A DNA stretch of 53,712 nucleotides from Deltaproteobacteria bacterium (GTDB lineage: Bacteria > Myxococcota > B64-G9): the NCBI GenBank assembly GCA_030622135.1, contig JAUXGL010000005.1:1-53712 (forward strand), read 5' to 3'. Each line of letters starts with the position of its first letter. Position 1 is the first letter of the stretch. The notes under the pieces are model-generated. The model worked only from the letters and a program-made list of their open reading frames with translations. It searched no databases and was not told the origin of the DNA. Of this stretch, positions 12,169 to 19,506 are shown piece after piece. The translations under genes and the position numbers were made by a program.

Positions 12169-12540
12169 ATGGGTAATTCACATGGACGCAGCGACGGTCA
12201 GGTATTAAAGGGTTTGCTTGATACTCTAGTTCTGCACACGTTATCCAAGGACGATGATTATGGCTTCGGAATCAAGGAGAAGCTGGGGGCTGAACTCAAC
12301 GGCGCTTCCTTTGTGCTCCGTGAAACCACGCTTTACCCCCTTCTACATCGTCTCGAGGATCGCGGGTATGTGCAGTCATATTGCCAGCCAGGTAGCAAAG
12401 GAAAACCTCGTCGCTACTACCGCTTGACACAATCCGGACGTGAACACCTTTCTGAGCGAGAGACAGAGTGGCGCACGGTAAGCAGCGTTCTAGCCCGGAC
12501 AGTACTTAAGACCAAAGGAGATCAAGATGACGATCACTAA
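12169..12540 (+). CDS. PadR-family transcriptional regulator
   Basis: A 123-residue winged-helix regulator. Seen: LKGLLDTLVLHTLSKDDDYGFGI (shown here as LLDTLVLHTL and YGFGI), then a recognition-helix region with ETTLYPLLHRLEDRGYV and a wing with GKPRRYYRLTQSGREHL. This is the standard PadR core with short C-terminal helices. I use the ATG at 12169; the frame could start at 12160, but that codon lies inside the -10 box. The downstream gene starts 14 bases before the stop, the usual PadR-membrane protein pairing. The palindrome over the promoter suggests self-repression. Confidence 0.85.
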   Translation: MGNSHGRSDGQVLKGLLDTLVLHTLSKDDDYGFGIKEKLGAELNGASFVLRETTLYPLLHRLEDRGYVQSYCQPGSKGKPRRYYRLTQSGREHLSERETEWRTVSSVLARTVLKTKGDQDDDH

Positions 12541-13489
12541 CCTACTTCGTTTTCCTGGGATAGATTGTCCCAAAGAGGTTCTTACTGGAAATATGATTTT
12601 GGATAGCTACCTCATTAAAGTCGACCAACTCCTACTCGGCTCGGGTCTCATACGGCTTCCATATCTACTGGAATTGCGGGACCACTTGGAGGAATACAGA
12701 GAACGATTCATGGAAGACGGATTTAGCGAAGATGAGGCTGCCAAAGCCACTGTCGATAAACTCGACAATCCGGTTCTCTACTCGAAGCCACAACGCTCCA
12801 GAGTTTTACGAAGGTTTGTGCAGATCATTGCATCGATGACAGTAGTGGTGATCTTATTTGGCTTCTGCCTAAATCTACTGGAAGGTATGAGCATTACCGA
12901 AAGCATCGTAATGGGATGGCCGTGCAAGTTGGTTTGCATTTTGCTCGTTGCATGGTTTCTCACTTTCGCGTACCCAACGAAGGTCCTTCCCACCTGTCTT
13001 GGACCGGGTGGGACTTTTACGGTAGCTTATCCAAAGAGGACGATTATCCTTTCATTTGTTGTCATCCTTGTATGTTTGGCGTTATTGGCCGAATGTGTTT
13101 TCAGGATCATTGGGGTGAATTTTAATATCCCTTATACGAGGGAACTTTCCGCTAGCGCTTCTGTATTATCCGTGGCGTTTATCATCCTTCTTCTTATATA
13201 TGTTCTGTTGAAATGTATTGTCCGTCGTTACCAGGTTAGCCCTCAGGAACTAACCATCAGCAAGTGTTTTGGATCGACAGACGTGCCATGGGGAAATATT
13301 GATAAACTTACTTCCGTAGGTGAAAGACACTCCTGGTTACCGCTTAAGTGGTACTGGCGAGATGTATATATACTCGCCTATCGCGATGTCAGCGGAAAAA
13401 CAAAAAAAGTGCTGATACCATCAGAAATGGAAAACTATGATCAATTGATTCTGATCATCCGTGAAAAGTTAGGGCTCCCGAAGGTATGA
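12527..13489 (+). CDS. PadR-linked multipass membrane protein (HAAS/DUF1700-like)
   Basis: 320 residues. Seen: an N-terminal soluble helical part (about residues 30-90) with ELRDHLEEYRERFMEDGFSE, resembling the HAAS domain that often follows PadR regulators. Four hydrophobic segments follow at about 105-125, 135-150, 170-190 and 210-235. A cytosolic C-terminal beta-rich domain (about 240-320, VSPQELTISKCFG) resembles a bacterial PH-like domain. It overlaps the padR gene by 14 bases. The TGA stop at 13487-13489 coincides with the left end of the IS3 remnant, so the original C-terminus may have been replaced. Base composition is more AT-rich than the flanking core genes. Confidence 0.7.
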   Translation: MTITNLLRFPGIDCPKEVLTGNMILDSYLIKVDQLLLGSGLIRLPYLLELRDHLEEYRERFMEDGFSEDEAAKATVDKLDNPVLYSKPQRSRVLRRFVQIIASMTVVVILFGFCLNLLEGMSITESIVMGWPCKLVCILLVAWFLTFAYPTKVLPTCLGPGGTFTVAYPKRTIILSFVVILVCLALLAECVFRIIGVNFNIPYTRELSASASVLSVAFIILLLIYVLLKCIVRRYQVSPQELTISKCFGSTDVPWGNIDKLTSVGERHSWLPLKWYWRDVYILAYRDVSGKTKKVLIPSEMENYDQLILIIREKLGLPKV

Positions 13490-13659
13490 GGTGGACCCCT
13501 TAATCAAGACAAAAAAGTAGCCGTCGTAAGGTAGACCCCCAGAGGTTGTCCCCTGCCAAAAGGGCCTCAATGACGCACTGCGCCAAAGAGGGGGGGATCC
13601 GGGGGGGGGACTGAAAAACTGTGAATTACGGTTGATACAATGTTGATAATTTTTTGGCC

Positions 13660-14175
13660 TCATCGGCTTCCTCTGATCATGATTTCCGGAGCCTTCTTGC
13701 CTTCCAAATAAACTTCCGCTGGTGTCAGATAGGCAAGCGCTTGATGGGGACGTTCGTTGTTGAACAGATCGAAATAAGCGCTGAGTCCTCCATGCACTTC
13801 CGGTACATCGGTGTAGTCCTTCAAGTACACCTCTTCGTACTTGACGCTTCTCCATAAACGTTCGATGAAAATGTTGTCGTATGCTCGTCCTCGACCATCC
13901 ATGCTGATTTGAATATTTTGTGCTTCGAGGACTTTGGTGAAGTCCTTGCTCGTGAACTGAGACCCCTGGTCGGAATTGAAAATAATCGGCCGTCTGCAAG
14001 TTCCCAATGCTTCTTCCAGCGCCCATATACAAAAATGCGCGTCCAGGCTGTTGGACAGCTGCCAGGCTAAAACGTAGCGGCTGTACCAGTCGATAACCGC
14101 GGTCAGATAGACAAACCCGCTCACCATGGGTATGTACGTTATGTCCGTACAAACATTCGCCAGATTTTTTTTCAA
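13660..14175 (-). pseudogene. IS3-family transposase orfB fragment (DDE domain only)
   Basis: 171 residues covering the rve/DDE catalytic domain: CTDITYIP (first Asp), FNSDQGSQF (second Asp) and IERLWRSVKYEEVY (Glu), then the usual RPHQALAYLTPAEVY tail. The N-terminal HTH_21 half of orfB, about 100 residues, is missing. The sequence runs directly from an orfA-type coiled coil (LEWLKKNL) into CTDITYIP. All three catalytic residues remain, but without the N-terminal half it should be inactive. Confidence 0.8.
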
Positions 14176-14208
14176 CCACTCCAGTTCAACTTGGAGCTTG
14201 CCAATTTG

Positions 14209-14475
14209 CTAGTAGAGCTGTTCAATCAATTTCTCCTGGCTTTGGTCTCTTGTTGAAGCATTCTCGAACAGCTCTGGTAAACGGTCCAGCAGCTCCTTTT
14301 TCCATTTCTGAACCTGAGAAACATGGACCCCACTTCCACTGGCGATTTCACTCGCCGTCTTCCGCTCACGGACCGCCTCCAGAGCGATACGTGATTTGAA
14401 ACGCGAACCGTGTTTTTTACGCTTCCTGATTCCGGACACTGCCTGTCTCCTTTCTGTCTCCTGCTTCCGGATCAT
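14209..14475 (-). pseudogene. IS3-family transposase orfA with premature stop
   Basis: 88 residues with the HTH_8-type start: RFKSRIALEAVRERKTASE and GVHVSQVQKWKKELL, as in IS3 orfA proteins. A TAG codon interrupts the C-terminal coiled coil between EKLIEQLY and QIGKLQVELEWLKK, where a Gln codon is normal. Beyond the stop the same reading frame continues into the orfB fragment, unlike intact IS3 elements, where orfB lies in the -1 frame. Confidence 0.75.
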
Positions 14476-14512
14476 ACCTTAACCTACTGTCCAAATTTTG
14501 GGGTCCACTATA

Positions 14513-14891
14513 CTTTGTCCGGACCCCCGACCGGAGGGAAGCGTGGTGGGTGACCTTGTGCGGAAGGGAACGCGAGGTCGAACCGGTCGATCTTGCAGGC
14601 ATGGGCAGGTTGGAACCGTTCGGCACCCAGGCGACCGGGTGCGACCTGGACGGTGACGGCATCACCGAGTTGCTCTTTTACGAACTGGTGTCCGGCACCT
14701 CCCATCCTTTCCTGCTGGCTCTGAGAAGAAGCCAGGGGCAGGACGGTGTTCAGGCGCTCTCGCTCGGCACCGCGGACATCGATCCCTGGTCATGGAGCTG
14801 CGCGGATCCGCGGGAACGCGGCGTCGACGACATCTTCCTGTTGAGTGCCCCTCCCAATTCGCTGTATGCAGTCCGTAATCGTTCCAGGTAG
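14513..14891 (+). pseudogene. C-terminal fragment of an FG-GAP/VCBS-like protein
   Basis: The frame enters from the IS boundary and reads REAWWVTLCGR, followed by TGCDLDGDGITELLFYEL and DPRERGVDDIFLLSAP. DLDGDG followed by hydrophobic residues is the calcium-loop signature of FG-GAP/VCBS beta-propeller blades. The start is lost at the IS end (14512). A GTG at 14550 could be used but has no ribosome binding site. It ends at a TAG at 14889. Confidence 0.45.
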
Positions 14892-14894
14892 AGA

Positions 14895-15200
14895 ATGCGG
14901 AGCTTCGCGAGGAACACGATACGTAGACACATGACCCGGCTGGCCGGCCTGGGGCTCGTCCTGGCCTACGACTCCGGCTCGACCCGGACCCTGGACGGCC
15001 AGGTACCCACCCATGGCTTCGAACTCACCGCCGAGGGGTTGATGCCGTTCTACTTGGGGCGAGTGACGATCGACCTGGGCGGCTACCTTGGCGGATCGGT
15101 CGTGTGGCAAGAACTCCCAGGCTGGCCCAACCGGCACAGCCTCGGGTTCACCGCAGGGCTTTCCGCCTCGCTGACCTGGGTGGCGGCGTGCGCTTCTGAA
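14895..15200 (+). pseudogene. Outer-membrane beta-barrel-like gene fragment
   Basis: In the same frame as the preceding fragment, after one stop, about 100 residues read GFELTAEGLMPFYLGRV, VTIDLGGYLGGSVVWQEL and SLGFTAGLSASLTWVA. The alternating hydrophobic and polar residues and Gly/aromatic content look like amphipathic strands of an outer-membrane barrel. The general style resembles the C-terminal part of the caspase-like protein at 40444-42063. After about 15200 the frame turns into Arg-rich nonsense antisense to the GGDEF gene, so the real 3' end is gone. Confidence 0.4.
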
Positions 15201-15279
15201 TGCGTACCCTGTCATGTCGGTCCTCCCTGCCGGCGCAGGCGGAAAGAAAGCAGCCGGCCAAACAACGATGCCCGTATTC

Positions 15280-16185
15280 TCAACCCACCACGCAGTTACG
15301 GCCGGCGTTCTTGGCTTCGTACAGCTTGTCGTCGGCGGCGCGGATTAAATTCATGGGATCGGCGGCCATGGGAGAGAGTTCCGCGGCGCCCAGAGAAATC
15401 GTGAGCGGTATCCGGGCGCCGGCGAACTCGAAGACGTGCCGCTCGACCATCCGGCGGGACTTCTCGGCAATGGTACAGGCAGTGGAAAGGCCGGTTTCCG
15501 GCAAAACCTCGATGAATTCCTCACCGCCGTAACGAGCCAGCAACTCCTCCTTGCGGACCAACCGGGAGAGGACCGTGCACATCTCCTTCAATATATAATC
15601 GCCCGCCAAGTGCCCGTAGGTATCGTTGACCTGCTTGAAGTGATCGATATCCAGCATGACAACGGAGAGCGACCGGCCGAAACGGATGGCCCGCGCGATC
15701 TCCCGATCCAGAAACTCCACCAGGTAACGTTTGTTGGCCACCTGGGTGAGACCATCGACGATGGTCATGCGGTAGATCTCTTCGTGATAGAGACCCTCGA
15801 TGTTGCCGCCACTGATGAACTTGAAAACCACCTCTCCGATCTTGAGCAGGTCGCCTTGGCGCAAACGTTCGCGCTTGATGGGAACGTCGTTGACGTAGGT
15901 ACCGTTGGTGCTGTTCATATCTTCTATGAAAATGGCCCCCTTGATCCGATCGAGCTTGCAGTGGGTGCGCGAAACATTATCCCGATCGATCAGGATGGTG
16001 TTCGTCTGCTCCCGCCCGATGGTCATTTCTTTCCCGGTAACCCGGTAGTTTTTTCCCAGGTTGGGTCCGTGGATCTCGATGAGAGAACTTTCCTGGGGCG
16101 TCAACGGCTTTTGGATTTTGGACACCGTCGCCTTGCGGGTCTTGTCGTCCGACAGGGAACCGCCCCAGTTGTCCTTCGAGTCCAT
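15280..16185 (-). CDS. FHA-GGDEF diguanylate cyclase
   Basis: 301 residues. Seen: an N-terminal FHA domain (about 35-115) with MTIGREQTN, DRDNVSRTHC and DMNSTNGTYVND, all phosphothreonine-binding positions intact; a short helical linker; and a GGDEF domain (about 130-300) with MLDIDHFKQVNDTYGH and the active-site RYGGEEF. The motif GGEEF is compatible with cyclase activity. The inhibitory RxxD site, normally five residues before it, reads RKEE, so product inhibition may be weakened. There is no membrane segment. The FHA suggests that phosphoprotein binding locates or switches c-di-GMP synthesis, in line with PilZ receptors elsewhere in the window. Confidence 0.9.
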   Translation of the reverse strand: MDSKDNWGGSLSDDKTRKATVSKIQKPLTPQESSLIEIHGPNLGKNYRVTGKEMTIGREQTNTILIDRDNVSRTHCKLDRIKGAIFIEDMNSTNGTYVNDVPIKRERLRQGDLLKIGEVVFKFISGGNIEGLYHEEIYRMTIVDGLTQVANKRYLVEFLDREIARAIRFGRSLSVVMLDIDHFKQVNDTYGHLAGDYILKEMCTVLSRLVRKEELLARYGGEEFIEVLPETGLSTACTIAEKSRRMVERHVFEFAGARIPLTISLGAAELSPMAADPMNLIRAADDKLYEAKNAGRNCVVG

Positions 16186-16271
16186 AAGAAGGGATTATAA
16201 GAACAGTGACACCACACATCAAGCCACCACCGGCGAGTCGTCCCTCCGTGCTCCTATCTTGGCGACTTTTC

Positions 16272-16300
16272 TTGACTTTTAGGAATGCGGCTGCTATCCA
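16272..16300 (+). promoter_or_regulatory. Candidate sigma-70 promoter for the M23 peptidase operon
   Basis: TTGACT (16272-16277), 17 bases, TATCCA (16295-16300). The predicted start at about 16307 is only 3 bases from the GTG codon at 16310, so either the message is leaderless or another promoter is used. Confidence 0.45.
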
Positions 16301-16309
16301 ATCATTGTT

Positions 16310-17794
16310 GTGCATCCGTATCCCACAACCAACCGGCTCCTGGCGACACAACGACGCAGGAAAAAAGCGAAGTGGATTACCATCCTGCTGGCGATCGGAC
16401 TTGTGGCCCTGAATGCCTATCTCTTCCTGGTGCGCGGCCTGCCGCTCCCCGACGGGACCGAAATGCCAAAACCAGGGGGAAGCGCTTCAACCGCTGCGGT
16501 CGTCTTGCCCGAAGCGTTCCAAAACAGCCTGGGTCAGATCCGCGGGGTTGCCGGCATTCGCACCCTGGGAACCGCCGGAGCCGTACCCGGGCCCCACACA
16601 TCCTCGTTACGATTCGACTTCAAAGAAGCTCAAGGTGTGGCAGGCCAACGCGTACTGGAGCAATGGTGCCACCACATCCACGGCACCATGGAGCACCGAG
16701 ACACCGTCGCCACGGCAATGACCCGCCTAGGAATCGACCCGCCACAGGTGTTCTCGGTGATCAACGCACTGACGGGCAAGCTCGACTTTCGCACCTGCCA
16801 CCAGGGCGAGCGGTTCGAAATCCTGCGCACGCCCACCGGACACGTGGAACGCTTCATCTACCGGAAATCTCCGCTGGTCTCCTACCGAGTCGAACACCGC
16901 GAAGGTCGGCTCACCGCCCGGAAGGTCACGGAAACGGCAGAACGCAAGGTGGTTCCTATCGGCCTGCGCGTCAAGGGCCCGTTGTACACCACCTTCGATC
17001 GCGGCGGCGAATCTCCCCAACTGGTGACGATGTTCGTGGACATCTTCGCCTGGGACATCGATTTTTACATCGACGTCCACCCGGACGACAGCATCCGTCT
17101 CCTGGTGGAAAATTTCACCTTCAACGGCAAATTCGTACGGTACGGCCGGATTCTGGCGGCCGAGTACGCCGGAGACATCGGAGTCTACCGGGCATTCTGG
17201 TACGAAACCAACGATGGAACCATGGACTACTTCGACGAAAACGGCGACTCGCTGCGCAAGGCATTCCTGAAATCACCCCTGAAGTTCACCAACATCTCAT
17301 CCGGCTTCGGCAAACGGGTACACCCGGTCCTGGGGTTTTCGAAAATGCACCTGGGCGTGGACCTGGCCGCCCCCCGGGGGACGCCCATTTGGGCTCCCGG
17401 AGACGGGCGGGTCAAGTTCGCGGGACGCCAGGGGGTGAGCGGTAAGCTCATAGTTCTGCGCCACGCCCAGGGCTACGAAACCATCTTCGCCCACCTCCAT
17501 ACCATCGCGCCGGGCATTCGCAAGGGAACGCGGGTCCGGCAGAAGCAGGCCATCGGCACCGTGGGTTCCACGGGGCGCTCCACCGGGCCCCACCTGCATT
17601 ACGGCATGAAGATCACGGGCAAGCACGTCAATCCCTTCAAACAGCGCTTCCCACCGGCCAAGCCGGTTCCCAGATCCGAGCTCAAGACATACCGGCGGGT
17701 GACGGCGCCACTTCTGGAAAGACTCGACGAAGTCACTCTTCCACCGAGCGCTCACGCGGCGTCCGTACCTGCCGCGGGCAAGGATGCGGGATGA
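16310..17794 (+). CDS. M23-family peptidoglycan endopeptidase, membrane anchored
   Basis: 494 residues, GTG start. Seen: a basic N-terminus (RRRKKAK) followed by one transmembrane helix at about 22-41; a long middle region with a LysM/OapA-like or Csd3-like part (GTMEHRDTVATAM, INALTGKLDFR); and a C-terminal LytM/M23 domain with HLGVDLAAPRG (His347 and Asp351 as zinc ligands) and HLHYG (His428, His430). All catalytic ligands are present. It should cut peptide cross-bridges in the periplasm. The next gene overlaps by 4 bases (ATGA) and encodes a NagZ-like glucosaminidase, making a cell-wall operon. Confidence 0.88.
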   Translation: MHPYPTTNRLLATQRRRKKAKWITILLAIGLVALNAYLFLVRGLPLPDGTEMPKPGGSASTAAVVLPEAFQNSLGQIRGVAGIRTLGTAGAVPGPHTSSLRFDFKEAQGVAGQRVLEQWCHHIHGTMEHRDTVATAMTRLGIDPPQVFSVINALTGKLDFRTCHQGERFEILRTPTGHVERFIYRKSPLVSYRVEHREGRLTARKVTETAERKVVPIGLRVKGPLYTTFDRGGESPQLVTMFVDIFAWDIDFYIDVHPDDSIRLLVENFTFNGKFVRYGRILAAEYAGDIGVYRAFWYETNDGTMDYFDENGDSLRKAFLKSPLKFTNISSGFGKRVHPVLGFSKMHLGVDLAAPRGTPIWAPGDGRVKFAGRQGVSGKLIVLRHAQGYETIFAHLHTIAPGIRKGTRVRQKQAIGTVGSTGRSTGPHLHYGMKITGKHVNPFKQRFPPAKPVPRSELKTYRRVTAPLLERLDEVTLPPSAHAASVPAAGKDAG

Positions 17795-19506
17795 TCCACG
17801 CTATTCTGCAGCTGCTCTGGCTTCTTCCGATTTTGGCCGACCAGTCCGTCGATCCGGCGCATGCGCGGACCGAGGAAATCCTGCGCGGCATGAGCCTGGA
17901 ACAAAAGGTAGGCCAATTGATGATGGTGGGATTCGGTGGTCGAACCATGGGACCGGAGATCTCCCGCTTGCTGCTGGACCACCACATCGGATCGGTGGCG
18001 TTGTACAGCCGCAACATCTCGAACACCAAGCAGTTGGCTAAACTGGTCCGCAGCGTCCGCGAGACAATGCGAAATGACATTCAGCCGTTCTTGGCCATCG
18101 ACCAGGAAGGGGGCAATGTGGTCCGGGTCCGTACGGACGTCACCGTCCTGCCCGGCGCCATGGCCCTGGGGGCCACGCGGGATCCGGTGCTCGCCTACCT
18201 GGCCGGCCAAGCCAACGCCGTGGATCTGGGCCTGCTGGGCATCGACATGAACCTGGCGCCGGTACTCGACGTGAACCGCAACCCCGCCAATCCGGTGATC
18301 AACATCCGGGCGTTCGGAGACCATCCCAAGCTGGTAGCCGAAATCGGAGTTTGGTTCATCCTGGGTCAGCAACAGGCGGGCATGGCCACCGTGGCCAAAC
18401 ACTTTCCGGGTCACGGGGACACCACCCATGACTCTCACTTCTCCCTGCCGGTGACCAACGAAAACCTCGACCAGCTCCGCGGAATCGCGTTGCTCCCCTT
18501 CCGTGAAGCCATCGACGCCGGCCTGGACGCCATCATGACCGCCCACGTACGTGTGCCGGCGGTGGATAACAGCGATACCCCGGCATCACTGTCAAGAAAG
18601 GTGATCACCGATCTTCTCCGGGGGGAAATGGCATACGACGGCCTGGTGATCACCGACGATCTGGAGATGCGCGCCATCGCCGAGAAAATGAGCGCGGGCG
18701 AAGCGGCCGTGAAGGCCATTCTTGCCGGTGCGGACGTGATCATGGTCATCTGGACCCCCAGAAAGAAACACCAGGCTTACGATGCGCTGGTGGCGGCCGT
18801 AAAGGACGGACGCATTTCCCAATCCCGCATCGACACCTCGGTGCGGCGCATCCTCAGGCTCAAGGCCCGCAGGGGAACCCTGGACGCCCTGTCGGGCCAA
18901 GTTGCGTCGCTCTCCGACCGCTTTCCCAATCCATACCATTCGCGCCTGGTCAGGACGATTGCCCGTCGCGGCATCACCCTGGTGCGCAACCGGCAGTCCG
19001 TCCTGCCCCTTTGCCAAAGCCGGGGCGTTCTGGTGGCCGGCCCGCAGAAGGTATTCCTCAACGAAATGAAAAACCTGTTGCCCGACGCCACCATATTCAA
19101 CCTCAGCCGGGTGCCCTCACGAAAGCGCCGTCAGGAGGATCTAAAAAGGCTGACCAGGCTCGCCGGGCAGCACCGCGTGGTAGTGATCGCGGTGGTCAAC
19201 GCCTACCAGGCCTGGCTGGTGCAACGACTGTCGCACAACACCAAGGTTCCGCTGGTGGCGGTCTCTTTCGGCTCTCCCTATTTCCTGAGAAACTTTCCCC
19301 GAGTCACAGGCTACCTCTGCGCGTATTCCTACCTCACCTCCGTACAGAAGGCCGCCGCCCGGGCGTTGTGTTCCCGCATCTCCATTACCGGCCGACTGCC
19401 GGTGACCATCACCAAGCTCTACCCGCGCGGCCACGGCATGACGCTTCCCCGAGGCGCATGTACAACCGCCGCCGCTTGGGATAGACTCCCTGTGAATGGA
19501 CGCTGA
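17791..19506 (+). CDS. Glycoside hydrolase family 3, NagZ-like beta-N-acetylglucosaminidase
   Basis: 571 residues. Seen: a short hydrophobic leader; then the GH3 barrel with AIDQEGGNVVR, the signature KHFPGHGDTTHDSH at about 203-216 (the loop carrying the His-Asp acid/base dyad of NagZ enzymes) and the nucleophile loop VITDDLEM (Asp289). A C-terminal domain of about 200 residues follows, so it is longer than the single-domain cytosolic NagZ of enteric bacteria (about 340). Expected to remove GlcNAc from muropeptides or peptidoglycan. The ATGA overlap with the M23 gene implies coupled translation. Its 3' end overlaps the next gene by 11 bases. Confidence 0.88.
   Translation: MIHAILQLLWLLPILADQSVDPAHARTEEILRGMSLEQKVGQLMMVGFGGRTMGPEISRLLLDHHIGSVALYSRNISNTKQLAKLVRSVRETMRNDIQPFLAIDQEGGNVVRVRTDVTVLPGAMALGATRDPVLAYLAGQANAVDLGLLGIDMNLAPVLDVNRNPANPVINIRAFGDHPKLVAEIGVWFILGQQQAGMATVAKHFPGHGDTTHDSHFSLPVTNENLDQLRGIALLPFREAIDAGLDAIMTAHVRVPAVDNSDTPASLSRKVITDLLRGEMAYDGLVITDDLEMRAIAEKMSAGEAAVKAILAGADVIMVIWTPRKKHQAYDALVAAVKDGRISQSRIDTSVRRILRLKARRGTLDALSGQVASLSDRFPNPYHSRLVRTIARRGITLVRNRQSVLPLCQSRGVLVAGPQKVFLNEMKNLLPDATIFNLSRVPSRKRRQEDLKRLTRLAGQHRVVVIAVVNAYQAWLVQRLSHNTKVPLVAVSFGSPYFLRNFPRVTGYLCAYSYLTSVQKAAARALCSRISITGRLPVTITKLYPRGHGMTLPRGACTTAAAWDRLPVNGR

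Larger units (their letters stand above)
13487..14512 (-). mobile_element. IS3-family insertion sequence remnant
   Basis: The element is bounded by imperfect inverted ends. The left end is TGAGGTGGACCCC at 13487-13499. The right end, read on the minus strand from 14512, is TATAGTGGACCCC. Both ends share further matches (AAT...GACA) for about 25 bases. Inside are orfA and part of orfB on the minus strand. The element is short (about 1.03 kb rather than 1.2-1.5 kb), has an internal deletion and a nonsense codon, and shows no convincing target duplication. It also carries unusual G-runs of seven and nine bases near 13590-13610. Confidence 0.7.

Noticed and set aside
13487-14512. Active insertion sequence
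   Set aside because: The orfA stop, the loss of half of orfB and the lack of a target duplication show it is decayed.
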